Part shown: positions 1 to 13,243 of the stretch, piece by piece
How positions within the stretch are numbered: the stretch's first letter is position 1
Layout of the letters: every line of letters starts with the position of its first letter
NCBI GenBank assembly: GCA_038659295.1
Contig: JASNGC010000004.1
Span: 1-64,000, forward strand
From: Enterocytospora artemiae
Taxonomy: Eukaryota; Microsporidia
Direction of reading: 5' to 3'
DNA: 64,000 nt
Program-made: the position numbers and the translations under genes
The notes under the pieces: model-generated
What the model saw: the letters and a program-made list of their open reading frames with translations, nothing else
Told to the model about the DNA's origin: nothing
Databases searched by the model: none

Positions 1-1425
1 AGAGCGCAGAGAGACGGGCATGGAAAGGCCGACCGGAGGGGGTGATAGTCCTTGGAGCACGGAGAGGGAGAGAGTAGTGCTGCTTTGTAGTGCAGTGTGA
101 AGGGGTGGTAACAGCATCCAAGTCTAAATATAGTCGGTGACTGATAGCGGAGAAGTAGCGCGAGCGAAGTGTGAAAAAGTCCCGGTAAGGGAGTGAAATA
201 GTGAAAGTACAAGGAGGTAAGCCGAGAGACTCGGACCCGTATTGAAACACGGACCAATGAGATTACATTCCCAGCGAGGAGAAGCATGTGAAGTGCGGGC
301 CCGGAAGCGATTTGATAGTTGGGAGGGTAAGACCCGAAAGGTAGTGAACTTTCAGCGGTTTGATTGAAGTCAGGAAAAATTCTGATGGAGGATCTGAGTC
401 ATTCTGATGTTCAACTCGATGACATGAGCTACTGAAAGGGGCGAAAGACCAATCGAACTACCTGGTAGCTGGTTCCAGCCGAAATGTCTCTCATGACAGC
501 GATGCGGGAAACTAGGGACATGGTGTAGAGAGGATGTGGAAAATTTCAACAAACTCCGAAGCTGTGGCAGCGTAATAAGTGTGTACTAGCGCTGGGGCCT
601 ATGACGCATCAGTGGGCAGACCGAGGTAAGCTTGGTCTGCAAGAAGGGATGAACCTGACAGAGTGATAAACAGCCAAAGGCTGAGCAGAGAACCCATAAA
701 TGCGGTAGGCAAATCCAGACAGTAGGGCGGTGGCAATGGAGGTTGGCATCCGCTAAGAAACGTGTTGCAACGTACCTACCGAATTTGCGACGGCATAAAA
801 TGGATGGCGCTGATCAGCGGTGTGAGGCCATCGACTCTGTGAGTAGTAGGCGGGCAATATTGTTGTGGGGAAGTGCGCGGGTGACCGCGGATGGAACGAC
901 ATTAGGAGCAGATCTTGGAAGTAGTAGCATCTTTACGAAGTGAATGTTGAGACGGGTTCGTCCTTTGTATAGAAGGAGGTGATGCGGACCTAAGCGAAAG
1001 TGAGATGCATAGAAATTTGCATGGTGGCTGCCGAGGTTGCGAAACAGGGATGACGGCAAAGGAGCGCGGAGTGAGAATTTGCTGTACCGCGCGGAGGTGT
1101 GCCGAGAGTCATACGGAGACGCAGACGGACTTGCCAGTGGAAAAAGAGGGCCGCCAGCCGTACCGAACCGCATCAGGGCTCAGGGGTTAGGAGCCAGATT
1201 CACAAGGAAAGGTAGGTAATGGAAATCGGCAAAATGGATGAAAAACCTAGTGATAATTATTGGCTCTAGCATGCTAGAACTGGGCTTACAAGGGTAATCT
1301 GACTGTTTAATAAAAACATAGCTTTGTGTGGATGCAAAGTGAATTCTGCCCAGTGCTTGGGACGTTAAGGAAGTAATTTTAGTTACGCACTTGTAAACGG
1401 CGGTAGTAACTATGACTCTCTTAAT

Positions 1426-1470
<45 letters not shown>

Positions 1471-1542
1471 GCAACGAGATTCCCACTGTCCCTACCTACT
1501 GCTTTGCGAACCTACAGCCAAGGGAATGGGCTTGGGATATGC

Positions 1543-1574
<32 letters not shown>

Positions 1575-1858
1575 ATAGTGAGGCAGATTGGCTAGTCTGG
1601 GTGTCGTAGCGAGGTGGGTTACTGTGTGAGACCACTGGCGCCCGTGACTAGACGGTTGGTTGCCTGATGGGGAGTTTGGCTGTGGCGGCACGACTGCTAC
1701 AAAGTAACGCAGACGTCCAAATGTTCGCTTAGAGGGGATGGAAACCACTCGTGTAGCATAAGGGCAAAAGCGAGCTTGACATAGGTGCAGACGCACGTAT
1801 TGATGACTTGAAACAGGGGCCTAGAGATCTTTTGCAACGGTTAGGTGCAGAAGTGACG

Positions 1859-1891
<33 letters not shown>

Positions 1892-1998
1892 GGCCGAGAG
1901 ATCGTATCGACGCCGCTTTTTGATTCTTCGATGTCGGCTCTTCCTAGCATGGTGAAGCAGAAATCACCTAGTGTTTGATTGTTCACCCACCAACAGGT

Positions 1999-2049
<51 letters not shown>

Positions 2050-2235
2050 CAGGTGTCTGAGAGCAGGCCAGAGTAGTACGAGAGGAAGTTCTGGTCTGTA
2101 TCACTGGTCGGGCGCTCGTCTGTTAAGGCGGTGGCGCAGCTACATCCAGCCTGTAATGGCTGAAAGCCTCTAAGCCTGAATGGGGACTTGGGGACACGGG
2201 GGTGCGGAGACGACGCACGTAAGGGGGCTGCTGTG
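1..2235 (+). rRNA. Large-subunit rRNA, 5' end cut off by the window, left copy
   Basis: Conserved LSU core blocks are visible, including the sarcin-ricin loop (agtacgagaggaa, 2,075-2,087) and the segment around 1,980-2,060 before it. About 220 bases of 5' end present in the right copy lie outside the window. The 3' end is estimated from where conservation stops and is uncertain by some tens of bases. Several bases differ from both the right copy and the eukaryotic consensus, for example C to A at 735 and 1,575 and G to T at 1,998. The gene is read toward the central arrays and lies upstream of the SSU on the same strand. Confidence 0.9.
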
Positions 2236-2633
2236 CGAAGCGAGTATACATTACGAGTGTTTCAGGCAGGCCTGCGCCTTTTTGTGTGGAAGCGGGTCGT
2301 GGTGGGTAGTGATGTTGTGCATGATATTGTGTGGTGGTGTGTGCAGGATATTGTTGTATGTGCATTGGCATGATATTGTGCAGGCTGATATTTGCATTAG
2401 CATGACATTGTACCATGCTATGACATTGTGCGACATTCTGTGCGCCTCGCGACACATGGCCCAGAAATGGACATGCGCGGCAGGGGGTACGAGCGTGGGG
2501 AAACACGTGTGCACAGGCATTTTGGCGAGGCGGAAATGCGTGTGGGTCTGTGGATAGAGGCAAGAGTGTGATGTGTGCAATGGATTGCCACGGATTTGCA
2601 GGATTGGGATAGGCCACGGGGGAGATGACAGGA
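2236..2633 (+). other. Internal transcribed spacer between LSU and SSU, left copy
   Basis: About 400 bases separate the LSU 3' end from the SSU 5' end. The first part is G-rich. The middle has imperfect short repeats built around gcatgatattgtg (about 2,310-2,450). There is no 5.8S gene here; the 5.8S-like sequence is fused to the LSU 5' end, as is usual in microsporidia. Long open frames across this spacer on both strands are chance products of the low-complexity sequence. Confidence 0.7.
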
Positions 2634-3917
2634 CACCAGGTTGATTCTGCCTGACGTAGATGCTAGTCTCTGAGATTTAGCCATGCATGCTTAATAGAAA
2701 TGGCGAACGGCTCAGTAATGTTGCGATGATTTGCTATTGATGGTACAGATAACCACTGCAAGCTGTGGCTAAGAGGCAAGAATAAGACGCAACCCTATCT
2801 GTTAGTTGGTAGTGTAAAGGACTACCAAGACGATGACGGGTGACGGGAAATGAGGGTTTGATTCAGGAGAGGGAGCCTGAGAGATGGCTCCCACGTCCAA
2901 TGACGGCAGCAGGCGCGAAAATTGCCCACTCTTTGGTGAGGAGGCAGTTATGAGACGTAGATTAGAGGGCACAGTAAACAAGTGCTTTGAGTATTGGAGG
3001 GCAAGTTCGGTGCCAGCAGCCGCGGTAATACCGACTCCAAGAGTGTCTATGGTGGATGCTGCAGTTAAAAAGTCCGTAGTTGTATATGCAATTGAATGGC
3101 ACCGGTCAAGGGTGCAGTGTTTGCTAAGGATGGCGGAACTGGCAGAGTGCATAGTATAGGCGGGCGAGAGATGAAATGACAAAGACCCCGCCTGGACTGA
3201 CTGAGGCGAAAGCGATGCACTTGAACGAGTCTGGGGATCAAGGACGAAGGCTGGAGGATCGAAAGTGATTAGATACCGCTGTAGTTCCAGCAGTAAACGA
3301 TGCCGACAAGCAGGACACGGGAGTGTTTGCTGGGAGAAATCATAGTTTTCGGGCTCTGGGTATAGTACGCTCGCAAGGGTGAAACTTAAAGTGAAATTGA
3401 CGGAACTACACTACCAGGAGTGGATTGTGCGGCTTAATTTGACTCAACGCGGTAAAACTTACCAGGACCAAGCAGCGCAGAGATCGACTACGTGAGCGCA
3501 GCAGGAGTGGTGCATGGTCGTTGGAAATTGATGGGATGACTTTCAGCTTAAGTGCTATAATCAGTGAGATCTTTGGAGACAGGTGCATAATGGCACAGGA
3601 AGGAGAAGGCGATAACAGATCAGTGATGCCCTCAGATGCCCTGGGCGGCACGCACAATACAATACTCGATGTTCTTGCAGATGGATTTTGGAGTGCGAGG
3701 TATTAGCTCTTGTAAATGAGCTATGAACGAGGAATTCATAGTAACGATGATTCATTAAGTCATGGTGAATTAGTCCCTGTAGTTTGTACACACAGCCCGT
3801 CACTATCTCAGATGTTTATGGAGATGAAGAGCCCCGGTCCTGAATAGTCATAGCTAGAGACAAGGCACAAGTCGTAGATCACATGTTATAGTCGGTGAAC
3901 CAGCAGCAGGATCATTA
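2634..3917 (+). rRNA. Small-subunit rRNA, left copy
   Basis: Starts with caccaggttgattctgcc and ends with the gatcatta 3' terminus. It contains the 530-loop block gccagcagccgcggtaa near 3,011-3,027. At about 1.28 kb it is far shorter than a normal eukaryotic SSU and fits microsporidia. It differs from the right copy at conserved sites (G to T at 3,361, 3,453 and 3,701). Most strikingly, the decoding-region segment at about 3,876-3,890 reads gatcacatgttata where the right copy and the consensus have acaaggttgcg. It is therefore either a decaying copy or poorly determined sequence. Confidence 0.92.
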
Positions 3918-3944
3918 CGGATTTTGTGTGGTGATGTGTCGTGG

Positions 3945-4606
3945 GATGCATGGATGTGTGTGTATGTAGTATATGTTGGTGTGGTAGTATATATAAAATG
4001 TGTATATATAGTATATGTTGGTGTGGTAGTACATATAAAATGTGTGTATATGTAGGTGTGGTAGTATATATAAAATGTGTGTGTATGTAGTATATGTTGG
4101 TGTTTTAGTATATATAAAATGTGTGTATATGTAGTATATGTTGGTGTGGTAGTATATATAAAATGTGTGTATATGTTGGTTAGTATATATAAAATGTGTG
4201 TATATGTAGTATATGTTGGTGTGGTAGTATATATAAAATGTGTGTATATGTTGGTGTGGTAGTATATATAAAATGTGTGTATATGTAGTATATGTTGGTG
4301 TGGTAGTATATATAAAATGTGTGTATATGTTGGTTAGTATATATAAAATGTGTGTATATGTAGTATATGTTGGTGTGGTAGTATATATAAAATGTGTGTA
4401 TATGTAGTATATGTTGGTGTGGTAGTATATATAAAATGTGTGTATATGTTGGTGTGGTAGTATATATAAAATGTGTGTATATGTTGGTTAGTATATATAA
4501 AATGTGTGTATATGTAGTATATGTTGGTGTGGTAGTATATATAAAATGTGTGTATATGTTGGTGTGGTAGTATATATAAAATGTGTGTATATGTTGGTGT
4601 GGTAGA
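3945..4606. repeat. TA-rich minisatellite downstream of SSU, left copy
   Basis: Tandem units combining tatataaaatgtgtgtatatg with gtagtatatg and ttggtgtggtagta, in variable order, begin about 30 bases after the SSU 3' end. No 5S rRNA follows the SSU, unlike the order described for Nosema bombycis. The mirrored array is at 26,630-27,245. Short open frames in it are artefacts of the repeat. Confidence 0.85.
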
Positions 4607-4803
4607 TCGGGGAGGGCACGTGCTATGCTGGTGTGTATAGCTGTAGTGAATAAAGATATGTTGGTGTGGTAATGAATTTATTAATGGTGTTATGTATTCA
4701 TTGGTTATTTAATTGTGGGAATGATCGATATCCAGACCAGATATTTTAAATCATTGATATAATAGATTAAAAGGTGGTACCAAAATTTATTAATGGGATA
4801 ATC

Positions 4804-5382
4804 TCATAGAAGCAGCAGGCATAAACAAAATTCGGTAAGGCCCATAATGGTGAAAATAGTGGAGGCGGCTGGATAGAGCACCACACATCTGTATATCTTG
4901 CGACAAAGATACAAGGCAGCTAAGGCTAGCAGGCAAAATATCTAAATGACAAGGAGACCAAAGATTGAATTGCGTAGATCTCTTTCAGATTTACACAAAA
5001 GAAGCCATATGAGGAGGAAGGAGGTGATTGAAGAATCATCAGATTTTGACTGCTGATAAGTGTGGTTGACAGCACAGTCACTATCTGCACGGATAATGCA
5101 GTCATCACCCACATGGCTAAGTTGTGTGAAATCGTTATTTTTGTGGCAAATGATGGGATCACGATCCACGGGATGGGGCTGGGTATTATCTACAAGATCA
5201 AGCTTGGTGGGATGATTGTCTACGTGATGAACACATTCGTGACGAATAGGACTATCTACGCGATCCACACATTCGTGACGAATAGGACTATCTTGATCAA
5301 TGATGGGATCGACAATCTCACGATGCTTTGGAGTGTCTACGCAAAAAACCAGTGGGACTAAAATGAGAGGAAGAGAAAACAT
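4804..5382 (-). pseudogene. Left-arm copy of the subtelomeric His/Asp-rich membrane protein, nonsense-interrupted
   Basis: Same 579-base length and CCCC-preceded start as the intact right-arm gene at 25,850-26,428. A TCG serine codon has become TAG, so the frame stops after 146 codons, inside the second hydrophobic segment. A few amino-acid changes are also visible. The remaining 3' part (4,804-4,941) is still present. Because the left arm is generally the poorer copy, this stop may be a sequence error rather than real decay. Confidence 0.75.
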
Positions 5383-5889
5383 TTGGGGAATGGAACATTG
5401 AATAATATATGTGTGGCCGAAAAGAGCTAATTGGCAAAAGTAGTCTAGTTATGGGGAGGAAAATAGCTCTGTGTTCATTGATGGATGAAATAAAGGTGCA
5501 TACCAGAGTAGTAGTATGCAGACGCACATCAGGGTATATTTGGAAGATGTGATGTATAGGTAAAACACATGAAACTTATAGTATGTTATATTGTGGAGTA
5601 TTGAGCCAGGAAATTACATTTATATTTCAGGGAGATCGACATATCAAATAAATTTACCCAAGGTGGTTAAGAATCTGTTACGGACTGGGGGAAGTAATAT
5701 CTTGAATTAAAAGGTCGAAATATTGATTCACAGGCAGAAGATTTAATTGCAGAGATCATGACGGTGGTGGGCCACGACTATGGAGGTGTTAATACAAACA
5801 ACATGTGCAAAGTAATACACTAGGGTGAGTTTACGTCTGCATATCCAGAGATAAAGATATGAAAAGCTCTTCTTTTGCGGATCTAGGAA

Positions 5890-6132
5890 TTAAAAGGCAA
5901 ACCAAGAAGATAAACCCGAAAAGAAAATATGGATCTCTGGATTTTGGTTGTTGAGGAGTATGGTCGACATGACGGTGATTATTTGTGTGATTGAGCTTGA
6001 TGGAATGATCACTTTCGTGATGGAACAGTCATTATCTGCATGATCAATGATGGGGATGGACTCGTTGTTCTTTCGAGTTGGAGTATCGACAGAAAAGACG
6101 AATGGGATTAAGATGAGAGGAAGAGAAAACAT
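5890..6132 (-). pseudogene. Truncated paralogue of the His/Asp-rich family, left copy
   Basis: Eighty codons opening with the family signal peptide (MFSLPLIL, then VDTP) and then diverging. Mirror of 25,077-25,319. The C-terminal half survives only as non-coding sequence downstream. Confidence 0.65.
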
Positions 6133-8040
6133 TTGGGTCTATATTCTATGTAATAATATATATATGGGCGAAAAGGTTAATTAGTAAACAATGCAGGGTA
6201 GGTAATGGATTTATTAGTGGGTGAGTAGATATTAAAATGGGAATATGGGGGTTTTGGATAATTTTATATGAGATGATGTTGTATGGTACAAAAATATTAT
6301 ATATGTATAAAAAATTATATATTATATATGTGTATATATTGTATATTATATATATGTATAAAATGAGGAAACTTTCACTTGGATACCTTATTTTGAGTAA
6401 TACCTAAAAACTAAAATAAATGATCTCAGGTAGAAGATTTAACTGTAGATATCACCAGTGAAGTTAGGGAGAGTCAATACGAAATGATGGATGATGGAAT
6501 TGTTGACCACATGACTGAGTTGGGTGGTGGGAACAAGAGCGATATTCCGATGGTTTTGAGATGGAGTGTGGATGAAAAGATCAGTGGGATTAAAATGATA
6601 TAGAGAGAAAGGATTTGGAGAAATGAATATAGTGTGATGTTATGGTAAGGACAATTTATTGATGGGGAGTATCGGGGGAATGGAAAGAGTCAGGAAATTA
6701 AATATGTTTATTGTTGAATAAATTAGATTATAGATATGTATGGTTAAGAGTTAAGTAAAGGATATGAGAAATTAAAAATTTGATCAAAGGATCTCGATAT
6801 TAATTCTGGAAGTGGTAGGGATGGAACCATAGGATTCAGAAGTGTGAACATGGTGAGGGGATTTTAATACGGTGTTGAAGAGAAGTTTATTAATGGGATA
6901 ATATCGTAACAGATATAAATAAGATGTGGAAGGTGGAGAACATGCAATAAGATATGAAATGATGGAACCAGGAAGATATAAAAGCACAGAGGAATGAACA
7001 AGATACTTTGTACAAAAGCTCAGGGGGATTCGGTTGTAGGGTAGGAGAGAAGAAACCGCTAGGAATCATCATTTCAGATTTTTGGAGAGCAGGTTGACAG
7101 AATGCCATTTTTTGTGACGGATGATGGGATCAGGAATATCATTCCTTTCGAGAAGATGAAGAAAGTGTGAAAGACCAGTTGGATTAAAATGAGAGGAATA
7201 GGCTATTTGGATATTATACAATACTATATATAGAGGGGAGAATTAGTAAAAAATAAACAGATGGATTATGAATTTATTAATGGGAGAAGTAAAGAAGATA
7301 ACTAGAGCAGGGTTATGACGTTCTAGTTGATGGAAAGGAGTATATGCGCTATATATAATATATGGTATGGAAATGCAGTATTTAAGAAGATATGAGGTAA
7401 TGAATATAGTGTATTTGAGAGAGTAGAGCAAAGAGAATCTATTGCGATGGGGAGTACACGGGGTAATGGAAAGGGTCAGAATAAGAATTTGTCGAGATAC
7501 GTTTGATACTCCGGAGAGATTGGGATCGCTGAATAAATGGAGTCAAGTGTATAAGATATGGTTAAGAATCAAGGTTCGAGATAGATGATTTAATTGTAGG
7601 GATCATGAAGTGGTACTGCGAACTAAGGAGATATTAATACGGAATGGAGATAGGATGGAAGCTCAGTTAGTTGGATAATCTCATGGAGCAAGATAGAAAT
7701 AAGATGGGTGGAGAACAGTTAGTATGTCTGGAAGACGAGAACTATGAAGAAAAGGTCAAAACACAGAAGAAACGATGAGAGAATGGATAGCCAGGTAAAG
7801 GCCCATGCAGATTCAGTTGACGGACAGACGAGACCAGAAATAAAAACGGAATGTTCAGATTCATCTTGTTGAGAGGGATGGCTGATGTGAGAGACACTAC
7901 TTTTGTGATGAATGATTATCAGTGTGGTCGAAGTGACGTACATTATTATGTACGTGATTAGGTTTGGTGGGATTTACTTTTGTGACTAGTAGAGTATCTA
8001 CAAGAATGATGGGGATGGACTCATGGTGCTTTAGAGGAGT
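6133..8040 (-). pseudogene. Decayed tandem copies of the His/Asp-rich family, left arm
   Basis: No usable gene. Fragments of the family 5' end (the reverse complement of tctcattttaatcccactg followed by an SVDTP-like segment) recur at about 6,562-6,620, 7,150-7,205 and 8,030-8,080. Each is accompanied downstream by remnants of the gagattatcccattaataaa tail. TA-rich low-complexity runs lie at 6,295-6,360. This mirrors 23,118-25,076. Confidence 0.55.
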
Positions 8041-8665
8041 ATCGACGGAAAAGAATGGGATTAAGGTGAGAGGAAGAGAAAGGAATAGGCAAAAAGGTTG
8101 GGTAGGGAATGAATCACTGATTTATTGATGGGAGAAGATAAGTACAGGAGGATACCATTAAGATGGTGGAAAATTATATATATTATATTGTATATGTATA
8201 TATATATGGTACGGAAAAATTATATAATATATATAATATATATTGTATATGTATATAGGTATAAGTATTTAGAGTAATACTCAAAAATTAAAATAAAGGA
8301 TCTCAGATAGAAGATTGAATTGTAGATATCAGGACAATGGAGACAATCGAAATAGTGGTTGGAACAAAAGTTTTTTAAAGAGAGAATCTCATGGTAGATA
8401 TAAAGATAGTGGAAGCAGCAGGGAATCTATAAAAGGACCTCGTAATAAAGACCTTAGTACACCGTGGGGGATTGAATTGAAGAGGAGAACTAAAGTTATG
8501 AATAGTTAGTTGTAGGAGATGAGGAAAGATATTGAATGGGCGTTTCGAGATGGAATCGGTGGAAATAAAGTGAGAGGAGATGGTCTGTACAGAATACTTA
8601 TATGGAGATGAAGTTAGTTAGATAGAAAGAATTATGAAATTATTAATTGGAGAAGTAAAGAAGCA
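8041..8665. repeat. Partial 3.8 kb subtelomeric repeat unit, left arm
   Basis: This block recurs about 3.77 kb further on (about 11,810-12,436). It includes TA-rich runs at 8,165-8,250. It marks the inner boundary of the tandem array, mirroring 22,542-23,160. Confidence 0.75.
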
Positions 8666-11600
8666 ACATAATAGATAGGGTTATGATGACTAGTGGAATA
8701 TGATATATGAATATTATGAAGTGATAGGTATCATATGTGTATATGGTATAAAATATTATATATAGTATATATCAAGAAGATGTGATGTACAGATAAAAGA
8801 TATGAATATGGTGTATTGATGATGTTAGATCAAAGATTTATTGATTTGAGAGTACTAAGTGAAGAAATGGAAAGAGTCAGAATAAGAAATTTAAATATTT
8901 TTATATTTCAGGAAAATTGATGCTACAGAATAAATTAAATAGAGTTGTGTATAAGATATGGTTAAGGATTAAAAATGAATTTATAGGGAATCAATATTTT
9001 GAATCAAAGGATCGAAATAGTGGTTCTCAGATAGACGATTTAGTTGTAGAGATCACGAAGTGGTACAGACTATGGAGATTGGACAAAAAGATTAATATGA
9101 CAGGAGAAAAGCTTTATCAGATATAAATATGGTGTGGATAGTATAATAGTAAGAGTGATAGGGGATGAGATAGATATCAGAAGATGAAGATATGAAATGG
9201 CATGAAGCAGGGAATGTATAAAAGGATGTCTGAAGATACATTGAGTAAGAACTCAGATTCTGGGGAAAGAGTTGAAAGGCAGAATATTCCAGTGTATGTG
9301 ACAATAAAATGTTATATATAGTATATGATAAGAAAATGCTATTATGTATAGTGTAAAGGATATGTAGTATAATGAAGAAATACTCGTAAACGAAAATTCA
9401 GTTATGAGTAGCTATGAAGAAATATTCGTAAACGAAAAATTCAGTTATGAGCAGCTAGAAGTAAGACAGATTTGAGAAGTTATTGGGAAGATTCGAGATA
9501 GAGATGAACGGAAAAGATAAAAGACCAAGGAATATGATGGACGAGATATGATTAGATGATAGTTGGTAGAAGAAGAACTTGACTAGAAGGGTCAGGAGGA
9601 GTAAGTTAAGAAATGAAAGTCATATACTAGACCAGTCATGAGACTTATTGGTGTTTGGGGAGAAGATGCAGTTTTTGGGGATAGGTCAGTAATAGAAGAC
9701 GGATACTTTAGTGGATAGTTAGAGGAGGCTAAGATTGACGAAGGGGAACTAGTATGAAAATTGAAGTTGGAGTCAGAGGAAGGATGGAAATTGAGGACTG
9801 AAGAAGATTTGCTAATGGACAAGGAGAAAAACAAAGATTAGGTTTGCAGGAGAGAGTGTATACATATGGAGAGTATGTGGTAGGTAAGGACTTAAGATGT
9901 TTTGCTGGAGACGAATACTAGAGACTACGATATATGATTTATTGAAGAGACAGGGGACTTGCGGATGTGGGAGTGTACAGAGGAGAAGGGGAGATATATT
10001 GATGACCTGTTTGGATTAGTAGAGATGGTAGGCTAATTGAGTGGTGTTATAGGTTAAGGAAAAGCAAATATATGAAGGGGAGTGGAGTCAGGTATTTATT
10101 ATGTGTAGTATAAAGGTATATGTGATATGTATAGCATATATGATATAGAATATATAGTTATACAGTATATATATTATGTATAGTATAAAAAATATAGTTT
10201 GGTAAGAATTGATATTGAGAAATATATGAATGATAAGGATTGTGAGGAAAGGATAATGGGTTATTATTATGGTGGGAAATAAAGAGATTAAATAGAAGAA
10301 GTAATTACTGAGGGTAGAGTATGGAGAGTTAGGTTGGGTGGAAAGAGGAAGGTAAGGTATTTTTAATTGGGGAGAAGAATAGTTGAGAGTAGTATTGTTA
10401 GTTAAATATAAGTGAAAGTGTATTAATGTTCTTAGCCATAATGGAGAGTAGAATTTAGTATAGTTATGAATAGTTTAGTATTAAGTTTAGTTATTGACGG
10501 CCAGAGGAAAAAGAATTATGATATTTATAAGTGCAGTTTGAGGAAATGTATGGAAGGAGGAAGAATGGGATTAGTTGGATGGTATAAAGAAAGAAGTTAT
10601 GGAATGGAGAGATGAAATAGTATGATATGGTATAAAAATGGTATATATGGTATAAAGGATGGTATAGAATGAAGAAATTTTTAGTTATAAATCTGTATTT
10701 AGAGTAATAGTTAAAACCTAAAATAAAAGATCTTTAAGGATTGAGAGAAGTTAATATTTTGAAATAAAGGATCTCGGATATAAGATTTAATTGTAGGTAT
10801 CAACAGTGAAGTTAGGGAGATGTGAATACGAAATAGTGGAAGGATGCAAGCTTTATTAATGAGGGATATTATTGAAAGCAATGAATGTCACAAGAGATGA
10901 TTGTACGTTTGTATATCCTGAAGCAAAGATGTACAACGGCGAGAACAATGAACATCGAAATGCGGAGGTAACAGAGGAATGGGCTGGGTAGGTCAGGTTG
11001 TATAGAAGGACGGTTGAAGAGTACAAGAAAACAAGGAATAAAAATAGAAACCTTCTGATTCTAACTGTTTCGAAGCATGGTTGGTGTGGTGGTGATTACC
11101 TTTATGAAAATGATGGGATGACGATGTACGTGATCGAAGTGATGGTGATTATGTACGTGATCAAGTTTGGTGGGAAGATCAATTCATGATGGATGATGGA
11201 ATTGTTGACAACATGACTGAGTTGGGTGGTGGGAACAAGAGCGATATTCTGATGGTTTTGAGATGGAGTGTGGATGAAAAGATCAGTGGGATTAAAATGA
11301 TATAGAGAGAAAGGATTTGGAGAATGAAGGATTGAATATTATATATAGGGTAAAAGAGTTAATTGGGAAGAAACGGTTGAATAAGTATAATTTATTAGTG
11401 GAAGAGGTAAAGAAGGTACATAGAATAGGAATATGATATTCTAGATGATGGAATGTGTTATATATAATGTATGTTATACATAGTGTATGTATACGTTATT
11501 AGGAAATATAGATTATGAACTACTTTGCAGAAATGAATATATTGTGAGGTTAGAGCAAGGACAATTTATTGATGGGAGTATCGGGGAATGGAAAGAGTCA

Positions 11601-12436
11601 GGAAATTAAATATGTTTATTGTTGAATAAATTAGAGTATAAATATGTATAGTTAAGAGTTAATTAAAGGATATGAGAAGTTGAAAATTTGATCAAAGGAT
11701 CTCGGTATTAATTCTGGAAGTGGGAACATGGCTAGGGGATTTTAATACGGTGTTGAAGAGAGTAAATGAGGAAAGGTGGTGATGGAATAAGACATGAAAT
11801 GATTTTCGAGATGGAGTGACGGAAAAGAATGGGATTAAGGTGAGAGGAAGAGAAAGGAATAGGCAAAAGGTTGGGTAGGGAATGAATCACGGATTTATTG
11901 ATGGGAGAAGATAAGTACATGAGGATACCATTAAGATGGTGAAAAATTATATATATTATATTGTATATGTATATATATATGGTACGAAAAATTATATAAT
12001 ATATATAATATATATTGTATATGTATATAGGTATAAGTATTTAGAGTAATACTCAAAAATTAAAATAAAGGATCTCAGATAGAAGATTGAATTGTAGATA
12101 TCAGGACAATGGAGACAATCGAAATAGTGGTTGAAACAAAAGTTTATTAAAGAGAGAATCTCATGGCAGATATAAAGATAGTGGAAGCAGCAGGGAATCT
12201 ATAAAAGGAACTCGGAATAAAGACCTTAGTACACCGTGGGGGATTGAATTGAAGAGGAGAACTAAAGTTATGAATAGTTAGTTGTAGGAGATGAGGAAAG
12301 ATATTGAATGGGCATTTCGAGATGGAATCGGTGGAAATAAAGTTAGAGGAGATGGTCTGTACAGAATACTTATATGGAGATGAAGTTAGTTAGATAGAAA
12401 GAATTATGAAATTATTAATTGGAGAAGTAAAGAAGT
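8666..12436. repeat. Full 3.8 kb subtelomeric repeat unit, left arm (single copy)
   Basis: Matches each of the two right-arm units 14,977-18,761 and 18,762-22,541. It contains no intact gene. Decayed His/Asp-family sequence is present (around 11,080-11,300 and 11,810-11,860), together with a two-copy direct repeat of about 46 bases at 9,375-9,455 and several TA-rich runs. Short open frames of 60-80 codons occur on both strands but have no CCC start context and no plausible product. Confidence 0.75.
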
Positions 12437-13243
12437 AGGTGATATGATCTAGGTGTGTAGTGAAGAATATAATATATAATAAATTATAAATGGTGGAAGA
12501 CTTATTATTATTAAGATGTTGTTGTTGTTGTGTATGACTTGAAATATTGATGTATGAAAGATCAGAAAAGAAGTTAGGTTAAGACACGAAATTGATTGAA
12601 AAGGTGGGGTGATAGTTAGTGGGAAGTAGGTAATATGGAGGGATGATGAGGTATATGATTGAGGATGGAGATTTAAGAAATGGAATATATATAGGGATTA
12701 GAGGGTAGATTAGTAGAAGAGATAGGGATGGTGGGAGGTAGAGGAGTAAATAGTATAGTTAGTTAGGAGAGAGTAGATTAGTAGTATTGAGGTTATGGAA
12801 GAAAGTATAAGAGAGAGTTAAAGTAGAGGAATGTGATGTGGAGTTGATATATTATATATAGTATGTATGGTATAAAAGGCAATTATTAAAAAGGATAAAT
12901 ATAGTTTGGTAAGAATTGATAAAAACATATCAATGATAGGGATTACGAAATATGATGAGATAATAAATTGATGATGATGTTATTAGTTAGTTAAGAGGGA
13001 ATAAAGTTTATAGTAAGAATAAGAAGATGATAAGGGTAGTGGTTATGGAGAGTTTATAGTAGGGGGGAGAAATACGGTGTATGAGGGAATAAGGAATAGT
13101 TAAGAGAGAATGAAATGCAGAAGATTATGGACATATATGTGATAACAGAACAACAAATTGAATTAATATGATAGTGGATTGAAGTTGCACCTATGATAAA
13201 TGATATTAATAGATCAAATATACATACACCGCATAGATCAATG
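12437..13243. other. Sub-telomeric AT-rich spacer, left arm, no gene seen
   Basis: About 800 bases between the 3.8 kb unit and the CCAG array, mirrored at 14,161-14,976. I see no gene and no repeat beyond TA-rich stretches. Confidence 0.6.

Larger units (their letters stand above)
1..13243. repeat. Left arm of giant inverted repeat (subtelomere plus rDNA)
   Basis: Read as reverse complement, this block matches 14,161-31,203 feature by feature: partial LSU, ITS, SSU, minisatellite, decayed gene family, 3.8 kb unit and the short stretch before the central arrays. Position 1 pairs with about 31,203. The arm is 3.8 kb shorter than its partner, equal to one tandem unit. Its copy is worse: several universally conserved rRNA bases are changed and the family gene carries a stop. 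It could be a fold-back sequencing or assembly product, or a second chromosome end fused head to head. I cannot see whether position 1 is a contig end. Confidence 0.9.

Noticed and set aside
4077..4262. Frame encoding CVYVVYVGVVVYIK-type repeats
   Set aside because: A direct read-through of the TA-rich minisatellite.
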